NCBI GenBank assembly: GCA_043802345.1
Contig: JAZDLC010000494.1
Span: 1 to 5,964 of the forward strand
Length of the DNA: 5,964 bases
Direction: 5' to 3'
Origin: JAZDLC01 sp043802345
Lineage (GTDB): Bacteria; Planctomycetota; B15-G4; JADJEK01
How positions within the stretch are numbered: the first letter of the stretch is position 1; each line of letters starts with the position of its first letter. Made by a program: the position numbers and the translations under genes. Below are positions 1 through 5,594 of the stretch, in pieces. The notes below the pieces were generated by a model. That model had not been told where the DNA came from, did not search any database, and saw only the letters and a program-made list of their open reading frames with translations.

Positions 1-978
1 ACGGTCCTGATACCCGATGCCGGCGGAAGACGACTCCTGTCAGCGATCGCGGATGGGGAGGCGGGAGCGGCCGCGAATGTCGTCGTGTCGATTCCGGGCA
101 GGCATGGGATCATGTGTTTCGGGGCGCCTCTGCAGAAGTCCGGAGAGCGAATCCTGATCAATCTCGAGGGACTCAGTCAACTGAGAGTGCAGGTTGAGGA
201 TCCGCTTCCAGCCGGGTTGGTTCTGAGGGCGGGCGTGCTTCCCTGTGGGTCCACACAACAGTGGCCGGCGCGGCTTCCCGAGAGCTTCCAGGCGGACTTG
301 GTTGATGGCAGGGCTGTCCTTGGCCCGATCCCGGCTGTCCCGATCGACCTGGTGCTCTGGGCATTGGATGGAGACGAGCCGAGCTATCCCGTAGCCGTTC
401 AGTCGCTGGATCTCAGGCCGGGCGTCGTTGACGTGCGTTTCAAACCGCTCGAGCTCCACAGGCTGGAGGTTCAGGTCGAGGCTCCGGCGACGACAGTCAA
501 CCTCTGGAATCATCGCATTGGAGATGTCTCGGCGGAGATCGTGGACGGCGTGGCGGTCTTTCCGTTCTTGCCCGAGGGTGAATACGAGCTGGGATCGGAC
601 ACCGGTCCGTGCAGCGCCCCGCTGCGTGTCCCGGTCGAGGGACGGGTCCGTTTCACGCCTCCGCCACTCAATGCGGTGGGGGTACGAGTGATTGACCCGG
701 AAGCGCTGGACTCGAAGCCTGGGTTCCAGGACGGAGACCTGATCGTGGGGGTCAACGGCGTCCGATTCAGTCAAACGGAGCGCGGCGTATTCTGTATCGA
801 CGAAGTACAAGGCGAGCCGGCCGAGTTCCTCGTCGATCGCAAGGGACAGCAGATCACAGTGGAGACGACCTTCGTGCGAGAGGGCCTCGGATCGATGACC
901 CGGGGCATCTTCTACTTCGGGAGCTCAACGGAGACGGACAAGGCGATCCGGATCGAGGTACCGAAGCAGAAGAAGTGA
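1..978 (+). CDS. Partial beta-sandwich repeat protein with C-terminal PDZ domain
   Basis: The reading frame is open from base 1 to the TGA at 976-978 (325 codons visible), so the true start lies upstream; the GTG at 85 has no need to be a start. The visible part contains beta-rich modules that recur: 'DGRAVLGPIP' (about 304-333) followed by 'VDVRFKP' and 'LEVQVEAP', and 'DGVAVFPFLP' (about 544-573) followed by 'GRVRFTP' and 'VGVRVIDP'. This resembles the carboxypeptidase-regulatory or Ig-like modules of exported proteins. The last domain (about 670-880) has the PDZ pattern 'GFQDGDLIVGVNGV', close to the PDZ of GspC- and HtrA-type proteins, and would bind peptides or a partner. A basic tail 'EVPKQKK' ends the protein. 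No catalytic motif is visible. It is probably periplasmic or surface-exposed, but the signal peptide would be outside the window. PDZ assignment is fairly sure; the specific role is unknown. Confidence 0.8.
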   Translation, partial: TVLIPDAGGRRLLSAIADGEAGAAANVVVSIPGRHGIMCFGAPLQKSGERILINLEGLSQLRVQVEDPLPAGLVLRAGVLPCGSTQQWPARLPESFQADLVDGRAVLGPIPAVPIDLVLWALDGDEPSYPVAVQSLDLRPGVVDVRFKPLELHRLEVQVEAPATTVNLWNHRIGDVSAEIVDGVAVFPFLPEGEYELGSDTGPCSAPLRVPVEGRVRFTPPPLNAVGVRVIDPEALDSKPGFQDGDLIVGVNGVRFSQTERGVFCIDEVQGEPAEFLVDRKGQQITVETTFVREGLGSMTRGIFYFGSSTETDKAIRIEVPKQKK

Positions 979-1041
979 CGTCTCCGCCGCAGTACGACTC
1001 AGTGGAGTTCTCGACAGCGCATGCCGCTGCACAAGGATTTT

Positions 1042-1066
1042 GCCAAGGAAGCCAGGAAGCCAGGAA
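1042..1066 (+). repeat. Tandem array of 8-base unit gccaggaa, left arm
   Basis: Two perfect copies of gccaggaa (1051-1058 and 1059-1066) follow one copy with an extra base, gccaaggaa (1042-1050). The array runs on into 'gag' at 1067-1069. Bases 1052-1067 are complementary to 1122-1137 at 15 of 16 positions, so this is one arm of a large inverted repeat. A near copy in direct orientation occurs at 2492-2510 on the other side of the nuclease-like gene. Confidence 0.85.
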
Positions 1067-1122
1067 GAGCGAAGATGACGCGCTGGGATGTTGGAGTTCC
1101 CCAGGCACCGGCAGCAATCCAC

Positions 1123-1146
1123 TTCCTGGGTTCCTGGGTTCCTGGT
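1123..1146 (-). repeat. Tandem array of 8-base unit, inverted right arm
   Basis: On the plus strand this reads ttcctggg (1123-1130), ttcctggg (1131-1138) and ttcctggt (1139-1146): three contiguous copies of the reverse complement of the left-arm unit (cccaggaa versus gccaggaa). With the array at 1042-1066 it can form a long stem around a loop of about 54 bases (1068-1121). The loop also contains an isolated 'ccccagg'. There is no T-tract immediately after the stem, only 'ttttc', so it does not look like an ordinary terminator. Confidence 0.85.
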
Positions 1147-1360
1147 TTTCTGAGCGGTCTATCTTTCCCTGACTTCCAGGGTGGGTGCTACCCGATCAGT
1201 GGCGCAGGCTCCTGCGTCCAGTCCGTGGGCGCGGGGCGGAACCCGGCCCGTCATCGCGATCACGACTTCGATGCCGGCCGGAACGCGGGATGGCGTACCA
1301 GAGCGGAAGGAGCGGCGAGTTTCCCATCCCCAAACGGGCCGTTTTCTGGGAGAATGGGTC

Positions 1361-1367
1361 AAAGGAG
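1361..1367 (+). promoter_or_regulatory. Ribosome binding site of the nuclease-like gene
   Basis: AAAGGAG lies 11 bases before the ATG at 1379. It is the only good Shine-Dalgarno match near a candidate start in this frame, and fixes the start at 1379 rather than at the GTG at 1181. Confidence 0.7.
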
Positions 1368-1378
1368 ACGAGCCTGGA

Positions 1379-2416
1379 ATGAGTACCGCCGAGTCCCTGA
1401 GCAGCTATCTGCGCCGGAACGATCTGCCGGTGTTCGAGTACGATCATGAGCTGACCGAGCAGTTCCTGATCCCGATGCTGATGCGGCTGGGGTACACCCA
1501 GGAGCACGTCTTTCTGGACTATACCATTGCCGGCACGCCTCACCGGCCGGATCTGTTCATCGCGGAAACGCGCACCTCGAGGCCGCACATGCTGATGGAA
1601 GTGCGGACTCCGAGACGGGATCACGAAACCGCGCTGAAGGCCGCGCTGGAAAAGGCGTGCATCTGTCGCGATGCGACCAACGGCAACGTCGCCGCGGCGA
1701 TTACGCCGATGAGTATCGGTTTCGACACGGGCCGGAAGAAGTTCCTGAGTTCCTTCTCCGAGCTGAGTACGGAGCAGGCGGCCGAGATGGCCGAGCACCT
1801 GAAGACGCCCTGGATCGGCCCTCCTCCCGACGAACCGGGCTGGGAAAGCGACGACTCCCTGGTGGCGATCGCCTCGGAGGATGAGGTCGAGACGCGGGAA
1901 CAGCTCACTCGCTTCGGAAACCTCCTCGTCCGGATCCTCACCGCGCCGAGCGAGATAGAGAGGACCAAAGCGCTCGACCTGTTCGTCAAGAGGGTGCTCG
2001 AGGGCGTTCCCTTCCTGCATTGCAAGTACTCCAACCTCCTGGCGGTGACCTGCGACCTCGACGTGGTGCTTGAGTACCGGCCGCTCGGCCACCGCACTCT
2101 GTTCGACGATACAGGAAGATACACGCTGTTGGAGTGCAGCTACTGGGCGCGGCCTCTCGACGGGAAGTCGGTCCTGCAGTTCCAGGCCAAGCTCCAGCGG
2201 ACGCGGACCAGGCTGGGGATCTTGTTCAGCCGGAACGGGGTCACCGGGGCTTACCCCGGCCTGGATGCCCAGAAGAAGATCCGCACGGCCCACGAGCGGG
2301 ACGGCATCTCGATCCTGGTCATCTCCGAGGAAGACCTGCTGGCGATGGCCCAGGGCACCTGCTTCCACGATCTCGTCGACGCCAAGCTCGACCGCCTGCG
2401 CTTTCACATCCGCTAG
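1379..2416 (+). CDS. Two-domain PD-(D/E)XK nuclease-like protein (HsdR-N-like plus Mrr/REase-like)
   Basis: 345 residues. Residues about 20-115 resemble the N-terminal nuclease domain of type I restriction R subunits (HSDR_N family): 'LTEQFLIPMLMRLGYT', then 'RPDLFIAE' (RPD at 56-58) and 'MLMEVRTP' (E74). Residues about 120-215 form a mostly charged, helical-looking linker. Residues about 217-330 resemble Mrr-like restriction endonuclease domains: 'CDLDVVLEYR' (D226, D228), 'LLECSYW' (E252), 'FQAKL', then 'LGILFSRNGVTG' (279-290) and 'DGISILVISEEDL' (308-320). In both domains the lysine expected two residues after the glutamate is replaced: Arg76 in E-V-R and Ser254 in E-C-S. No helicase or methyltransferase domain is present and none is encoded beside it, so it is not a normal restriction subunit. 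It could be an inactive or altered nuclease, a DNA-binding protein, or a stand-alone defence or passenger gene. It is a cytoplasmic protein with no membrane segment, transcribed towards the ABC operon. The fold assignment is inference from motifs; the function is unknown. Confidence 0.72.
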   Translation: MSTAESLSSYLRRNDLPVFEYDHELTEQFLIPMLMRLGYTQEHVFLDYTIAGTPHRPDLFIAETRTSRPHMLMEVRTPRRDHETALKAALEKACICRDATNGNVAAAITPMSIGFDTGRKKFLSSFSELSTEQAAEMAEHLKTPWIGPPPDEPGWESDDSLVAIASEDEVETREQLTRFGNLLVRILTAPSEIERTKALDLFVKRVLEGVPFLHCKYSNLLAVTCDLDVVLEYRPLGHRTLFDDTGRYTLLECSYWARPLDGKSVLQFQAKLQRTRTRLGILFSRNGVTGAYPGLDAQKKIRTAHERDGISILVISEEDLLAMAQGTCFHDLVDAKLDRLRFHIR

Positions 2417-2460
2417 AAGCCCGAAGTCTCGTGACCGTAGAGCGAGTCCCGGGGGAGACC

Positions 2461-2484
2461 GCGACCCCTGCGCGAGGGTTCCGC
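2461..2484 (-). other. Possible imperfect hairpin between convergent genes
   Basis: Bases 2461-2484 can fold as a GCG/CGC outer stem, a two-base bulge on one side, and an inner ACCCT/GGGGT stem (one G-U pair when read on the minus strand) with a six-base loop. It sits downstream of both the nuclease-like gene and permease 2 and might help end transcription, but there is no T-tract on either strand, so this is weak. Confidence 0.22.
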
Positions 2485-2491
2485 TGAGGCA

Positions 2492-2510
2492 GGCAGGAAG
2501 GCAGGAAGAG
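2492..2510 (+). repeat. Third copy of the 8-base tandem repeat, downstream of the nuclease-like gene
   Basis: Two copies of ggcaggaa (2492-2499, 2500-2507) followed by 'gag'. Aligned with 1051-1069 this matches at 17 of 19 positions, in the same orientation. The two differences are the same C-to-G change in the second base of each unit, as if the unit changed and the array was then re-copied. Together the copies bracket about 1.4 kb containing only the nuclease-like gene. Confidence 0.75.
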
Positions 2511-2529
2511 AAGAGAAGCGTCCCCTCCG

Positions 2530-3699
2530 CTATCGCCGCCGCATCGCCTGCGTCGGTTCCATGTGCGCGGCCCGCCAGGCCGGCCAGGCGCCGCCGAGGA
2601 TGCCGAGGATTAGCGAGAAGCCGACCGCCGCCATCAGGACCTGCGGTGTGATCCGGAAGGCGAAGGCGACCTCGGTGAAGGTGTTGAAATTGGTGGTGCC
2701 GGTCTCGATGCCGTTCAGGGGCAGGGCGATCAGACAGCCGACTCCTCCTCCCAGCAGGCAGAGGACCACGGCCTCGAACAGAATCGAGTTGAAGATCGCC
2801 AGAGGCCTGAAGCCGAGCGCGAGCAGGATGCCGATCTCGTGCGTACGGGCGGAAATGGCGGAGAGCATGGTGTTGGTGGCGGTGAAGACCGCGGCGATTC
2901 CCATGATGAGGGCCAGGACTCCGCCCAGCCACAGCAGCGTGGCGGAGAGCACCGAGGTCTGTTTGGTGAGGAACTCGGCTTCCGTCATCACGTCGGCTGA
3001 CGCCTGGGCATCCTCGCTGACCCGGCGCGCGAACTCCTCCACTCCGACCCCTGGCTTGACCCTGGCCACGATCCGGTTGTAGACCGGCCGCTGCAGCGCC
3101 TGGCCAATGCGGTCGACGTCGCCCCAGATCTCGGAGGCGAACGGACCATCGTATGAGAAGATGCCCACGACGCGAAGCGGCGTGGTGTTCAGGACGATCA
3201 CGTCGTCCAGGAGGCAGTCGCGGATCCGGCCGGAGAGTTTAGACCCGACCATGACTTCGTCCGTTCCGGGTTCAATCGCCCGGCCTTCCACCAGTTTCAG
3301 AGCATCCCCCGCGAGCACGATCGACATCGGCTGAATGCCGCGGATCGGCACGTTCGTCTCGCCGCCATCCATCTTGAACCGGCGCACGCCGAGGTAGCTC
3401 TCCATCGCGGCCAGAGGGCGGCCCTGATCGTCGGTGGCGATCTCCGTGCTCGACTTCACCAGCGTCTGTGCCTGGTCGCGCCCGAGAATGCTCGAGCCCT
3501 CGTCGGTCGAGCCCTTGCGCATGATGATGGCGACCCCCTCGCGGCCGCTGTCGGTGAAGAGGCGCTCGAATCCCTGCTGGAGCGCGAGCACACCGGAGAT
3601 GACCGCCACCACGGCGCCGATCCCGAGGATTGTGAGAAACGTCGCGGAGCGCCGGACGAGGAGGCTGCGAAAGTTGTAGGTCAGTGGGACGTGTGCCAT
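2530..3699 (-). CDS. FtsX/MacB-like ABC transporter permease (second permease of the operon)
   Basis: 389 residues, last gene of the operon. Topology is the four-helix FtsX type: TM1 about 20-40, a large periplasmic domain about 41-252, then TM2 about 253-276, TM3 about 302-328 and TM4 about 353-375. The coupling-loop motif 'NTMLSAISARTHEIGILLALGF' region lies at 276-297 (N276, E288-I289-G290), where members of this family contact the ATPase. The C-terminus 'AWPAWRAAHMEPTQAMRRR' (371-389) is typical of MacB/LolC-type permeases ending in P.x.A.R. The protein has no ATPase domain of its own, unlike MacB itself, so it depends on the separate ATPase gene. The ATG at 3699 follows the stop of permease 1 by 4 bases (TGA-GGAA-ATG), suggesting translational coupling. 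It likely forms a heterodimer with permease 1 in the inner membrane. The substrate is not predictable. Confidence 0.92.
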   Translation of the reverse strand: MAHVPLTYNFRSLLVRRSATFLTILGIGAVVAVISGVLALQQGFERLFTDSGREGVAIIMRKGSTDEGSSILGRDQAQTLVKSSTEIATDDQGRPLAAMESYLGVRRFKMDGGETNVPIRGIQPMSIVLAGDALKLVEGRAIEPGTDEVMVGSKLSGRIRDCLLDDVIVLNTTPLRVVGIFSYDGPFASEIWGDVDRIGQALQRPVYNRIVARVKPGVGVEEFARRVSEDAQASADVMTEAEFLTKQTSVLSATLLWLGGVLALIMGIAAVFTATNTMLSAISARTHEIGILLALGFRPLAIFNSILFEAVVLCLLGGGVGCLIALPLNGIETGTTNFNTFTEVAFAFRITPQVLMAAVGFSLILGILGGAWPAWRAAHMEPTQAMRRR

Positions 3700-3703
3700 T
3701 TCC

Positions 3704-4870
3704 TCAAGCTCCCGCTCGCATGGTTGCCGACGCCGAGAGGCGGCTCAGCATCCGGGCTGGGGCGATGGCCGCAATCAGGCCGATGGCCACCGAGACCGCG
3801 AAGCCGAGGACCACGGTCTCGGTCGTGATCTGAAAACCCGGGAACTGGGCGCCGAGCGCTTGAGAGATCGCGGGGGCGACGCCCAGGGCGAGGCAAACCC
3901 CTAGCCCTCCGCCAACCACCGACAGCAGCAGGCCCTGGCACAACATCATCCAGAACACCGCGCCGTTGCCGAAACCGAGCGCCTTCAGGATGCCGACGTC
4001 CCTCACCTGTTCGCGCGCGGCCATCAGCATGGTGTTGATGACCGCCAGGAGAATCGCCAGGAAGACCCCGCCGCCGAGAGAGGAGACAAACATGGGGATG
4101 TTGCCGACCATCGACACGAACTGCGCCTGGAAGACCGCTTCCGAACAGCTCTGCACCCGTTGCGGGCCGTTCTCGAACAGGGCGTCGATCCGTCCCATGA
4201 CGGCGACCGGGGCCTCTCCTTCCGCGACTCTCGCAATGAACACGCCGGCGCCCGGCGGGCCGGAGGCGCCTCCATTGGTCCGGCTTTCTTCCAGGTAGTC
4301 GTAGTGGAAGAAGAGCGTCTTGCGGTCGACGTTTGAAGAGCTGGACCGGTAGATCCCCGCCACCTGGAAGTCCCAGGTACCGCCGTCGGTCCGCGGGAAG
4401 AGGACGCCGACCAGCGGGATCGACTGGCCCACCTTGAAGTCGTAGGCGGCCGCCAGTTGGTCGCCGATCAGACAGGCGCGGCGGTCGGCGAGGAAAGCCT
4501 CCTCGCTCCCCTCGATGATCTCGATCTCCGGGTAGACGGAGAGGAGCTTCTCCTGGTCGACGGCGAACTGGGCGAAGAAGTTGGACGGGTCCTGGTAGTA
4601 GCCGCCGAACCAGCTCCAGCTGATGACCTCCTCGACTCCTTCGACACCTTCGATCTTGCCGGCGTAGCTCTCCGGCAGCCAGACGAAGAGGCTGACCGCT
4701 GATTGAACGATGACGCGATCGGAGCGTGACTCCCGCACGCCTGCGTCAAGCGTCACCACCAGCGACCGCAGGAGACAAAGGAGGAACAGCGCCACCATCA
4801 GGGAGAGAGCCGTCAGCAGCGAGCGCAGCGGGTGCTTCAGCAGATAGCGGGGGATCAGGATGAAAGGCAC
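3704..4870 (-). CDS. FtsX/MacB-like ABC transporter permease (first permease of the operon)
   Basis: 388 residues. It starts with GTG at 4870, two bases after the TAG of the ATPase gene; a GGGGAGG at the end of that gene serves as ribosome binding site. Topology: TM1 about 17-39, periplasmic domain about 40-257, TM2 about 258-283, TM3 about 303-332 and TM4 about 350-375. The coupling loop has N279-T280-M281 and 'REQVRDVGILKALGF' (286-300), equivalent to the loop in permease 2. The periplasmic domain, with 'WLPESYAGKIEGVEGVEEV' (64-82), matches the MacB_PCD type and differs clearly from that of permease 2, so the pair is not a simple recent duplication. Its role is one half of the inner-membrane part of a MacAB/LolCDE-type machine that passes ATP-driven movement to the periplasm rather than carrying a substrate through the membrane. 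Export of a small molecule, peptide or lipoprotein are all possible. Confidence 0.92.
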   Translation of the reverse strand: MPFILIPRYLLKHPLRSLLTALSLMVALFLLCLLRSLVVTLDAGVRESRSDRVIVQSAVSLFVWLPESYAGKIEGVEGVEEVISWSWFGGYYQDPSNFFAQFAVDQEKLLSVYPEIEIIEGSEEAFLADRRACLIGDQLAAAYDFKVGQSIPLVGVLFPRTDGGTWDFQVAGIYRSSSSNVDRKTLFFHYDYLEESRTNGGASGPPGAGVFIARVAEGEAPVAVMGRIDALFENGPQRVQSCSEAVFQAQFVSMVGNIPMFVSSLGGGVFLAILLAVINTMLMAAREQVRDVGILKALGFGNGAVFWMMLCQGLLLSVVGGGLGVCLALGVAPAISQALGAQFPGFQITTETVVLGFAVSVAIGLIAAIAPARMLSRLSASATMRAGA

Positions 4871-4872
4871 TC

Positions 4873-5586
4873 CTAGACCTCCCCGGCGCCGGCCGTCAGA
4901 GCTTCGCTATGAGCGACCAGCTTGCCCTTGTCGAGCTGGATGATGCGGGTGGCGCGCGCGGCCGCCAGATGGTCGTGCGTCACCATCAGGACCGACTTGC
5001 CCAGCTCGCTGTTCAGCCGGCCGAGCAGATCGAGGACCTGGTCCGCTGAATCGCGATCAAGGTCGCCGGTCGGCTCGTCGGCCAGGATCAGCTTCGGATC
5101 GGTGACCAGCGCCCGGGCGATGGCGACCCGCTGTTCCTGCCCGCCCGACAGCTCCGAGGGGCGGTGCTTCGCGCGGTCGGAAAGCCCCACCAGTTCCAGC
5201 GCGTAGTCCGCGTGCTGGCGCCGCTCGGAGCGCGAGAGCGGCGCCAGCTTCAACGGCAGTTCGACGTTCTCCCGCGCGGTCAGGACCGGGATCAGGTTGA
5301 AGCCCTGGAAGACGAAGCCGATCGTCTCGGCTCGCCAGGCGGCCAGTTCCGCATCGGACGCGTCTGTCAGCTCGAAGCCGGCCACCCGGATGATCCCCGC
5401 ATCGGCCTTGTCGAGCCCGCCGACCAGGTTGAGGAGAGTGGACTTGCCGGATCCGGACGGCCCCATCAGGGCGCAGAACCCCTTCTCCTCGAGGGTCAGG
5501 TCGAGGGCGTCGAGCACCACGAGCGTTTCTCCGCCCCGGACATACTTCCTGGTGACGTGCTGCAGCACGACCATGGCTTCGTTCAT
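4873..5586 (-). CDS. ABC transporter ATP-binding protein, LolD/MacB family
   Basis: 237 residues, the full length for a stand-alone LolD-type ATPase. All nucleotide-binding motifs are intact: Walker A 'GPSGSGKST' (42-50), Q-loop Q94 in 'FVFQGFNLIPVLTARENVELP', signature 'LSGGQEQRVAIARAL' (146-160), Walker B 'LILADEPTGDLD' (166-177) with catalytic E171, and H-loop H204 in 'VTHD'. The 'FNLIP.LTA.ENVELPL' stretch is typical of the MacB/LolD/FtsE group. The signature is followed by E-Q-R where Q-Q-R is most common, a mild variant that should not affect activity. The ATG at 5586 is chosen because GAGGA (5592-5596) lies 5 bases before it and overlaps the stop of the adaptor gene. A second Met at residue 5 is less well placed. 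It is a cytoplasmic motor, peripheral on the inner membrane, that drives the two permeases encoded just downstream. Confidence 0.96.
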   Translation of the reverse strand: MNEAMVVLQHVTRKYVRGGETLVVLDALDLTLEEKGFCALMGPSGSGKSTLLNLVGGLDKADAGIIRVAGFELTDASDAELAAWRAETIGFVFQGFNLIPVLTARENVELPLKLAPLSRSERRQHADYALELVGLSDRAKHRPSELSGGQEQRVAIARALVTDPKLILADEPTGDLDRDSADQVLDLLGRLNSELGKSVLMVTHDHLAAARATRIIQLDKGKLVAHSEALTAGAGEV

Positions 5587-5594
5587 GATGATCC

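Larger units (their letters stand above)
979..1378. other. 400-base non-coding stretch with repeat arrays and leader of the nuclease gene
   Basis: No convincing gene is present. The stretch holds two facing arrays of an 8-base repeat (listed separately) and then about 200 bases of leader before the nuclease-like gene. The frame of that gene stays open back to a GTG at 1181, but the upstream 66 codons do not resemble its family and the good ribosome binding site lies at 1361-1367, so they are treated as untranslated. No sigma-70-type promoter stands out. No clear rho-independent terminator follows the PDZ gene. Confidence 0.6.

Noticed and set aside
40..810. Minus-strand open frame of 256 codons opposite the PDZ gene
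   Set aside because: It is an antisense shadow: the plus strand carries clear beta modules and a PDZ motif, while this translation has no recognisable domain.
1042..1146. CRISPR array
   Set aside because: The units are 8 bases long and contiguous with no spacers, and no cas gene is present.
1039..1169. Promoter for the nuclease-like gene (ttgcca near 1039, tatctt near 1160)
   Set aside because: The elements are not at a workable spacing and are weak matches; no promoter can be supported from sequence alone.
1181..1378. Extension of the nuclease-like gene to the GTG at 1181
   Set aside because: The extra 66 residues do not resemble HsdR-N-type starts, and a strong AAAGGAG precedes the ATG at 1379.
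1021..1449. Plus-strand open frame through the repeat arrays
   Set aside because: It is made largely of translated repeat and runs into the nuclease gene in another frame; no ribosome binding site or domain.
979..2529. Target-site duplication or transposon ends flanking the nuclease unit
   Set aside because: Apart from the octamer arrays I found no convincing short direct duplication or terminal inverted repeat at the borders, and there is no transposase gene.
1196..2932. Long minus-strand open frame of 578 codons across the nuclease gene and part of permease 2
   Set aside because: It overlaps two well-supported genes in other frames, has low-complexity Arg/Gly/Pro-rich composition typical of GC-rich shadows, and shows no family motif.
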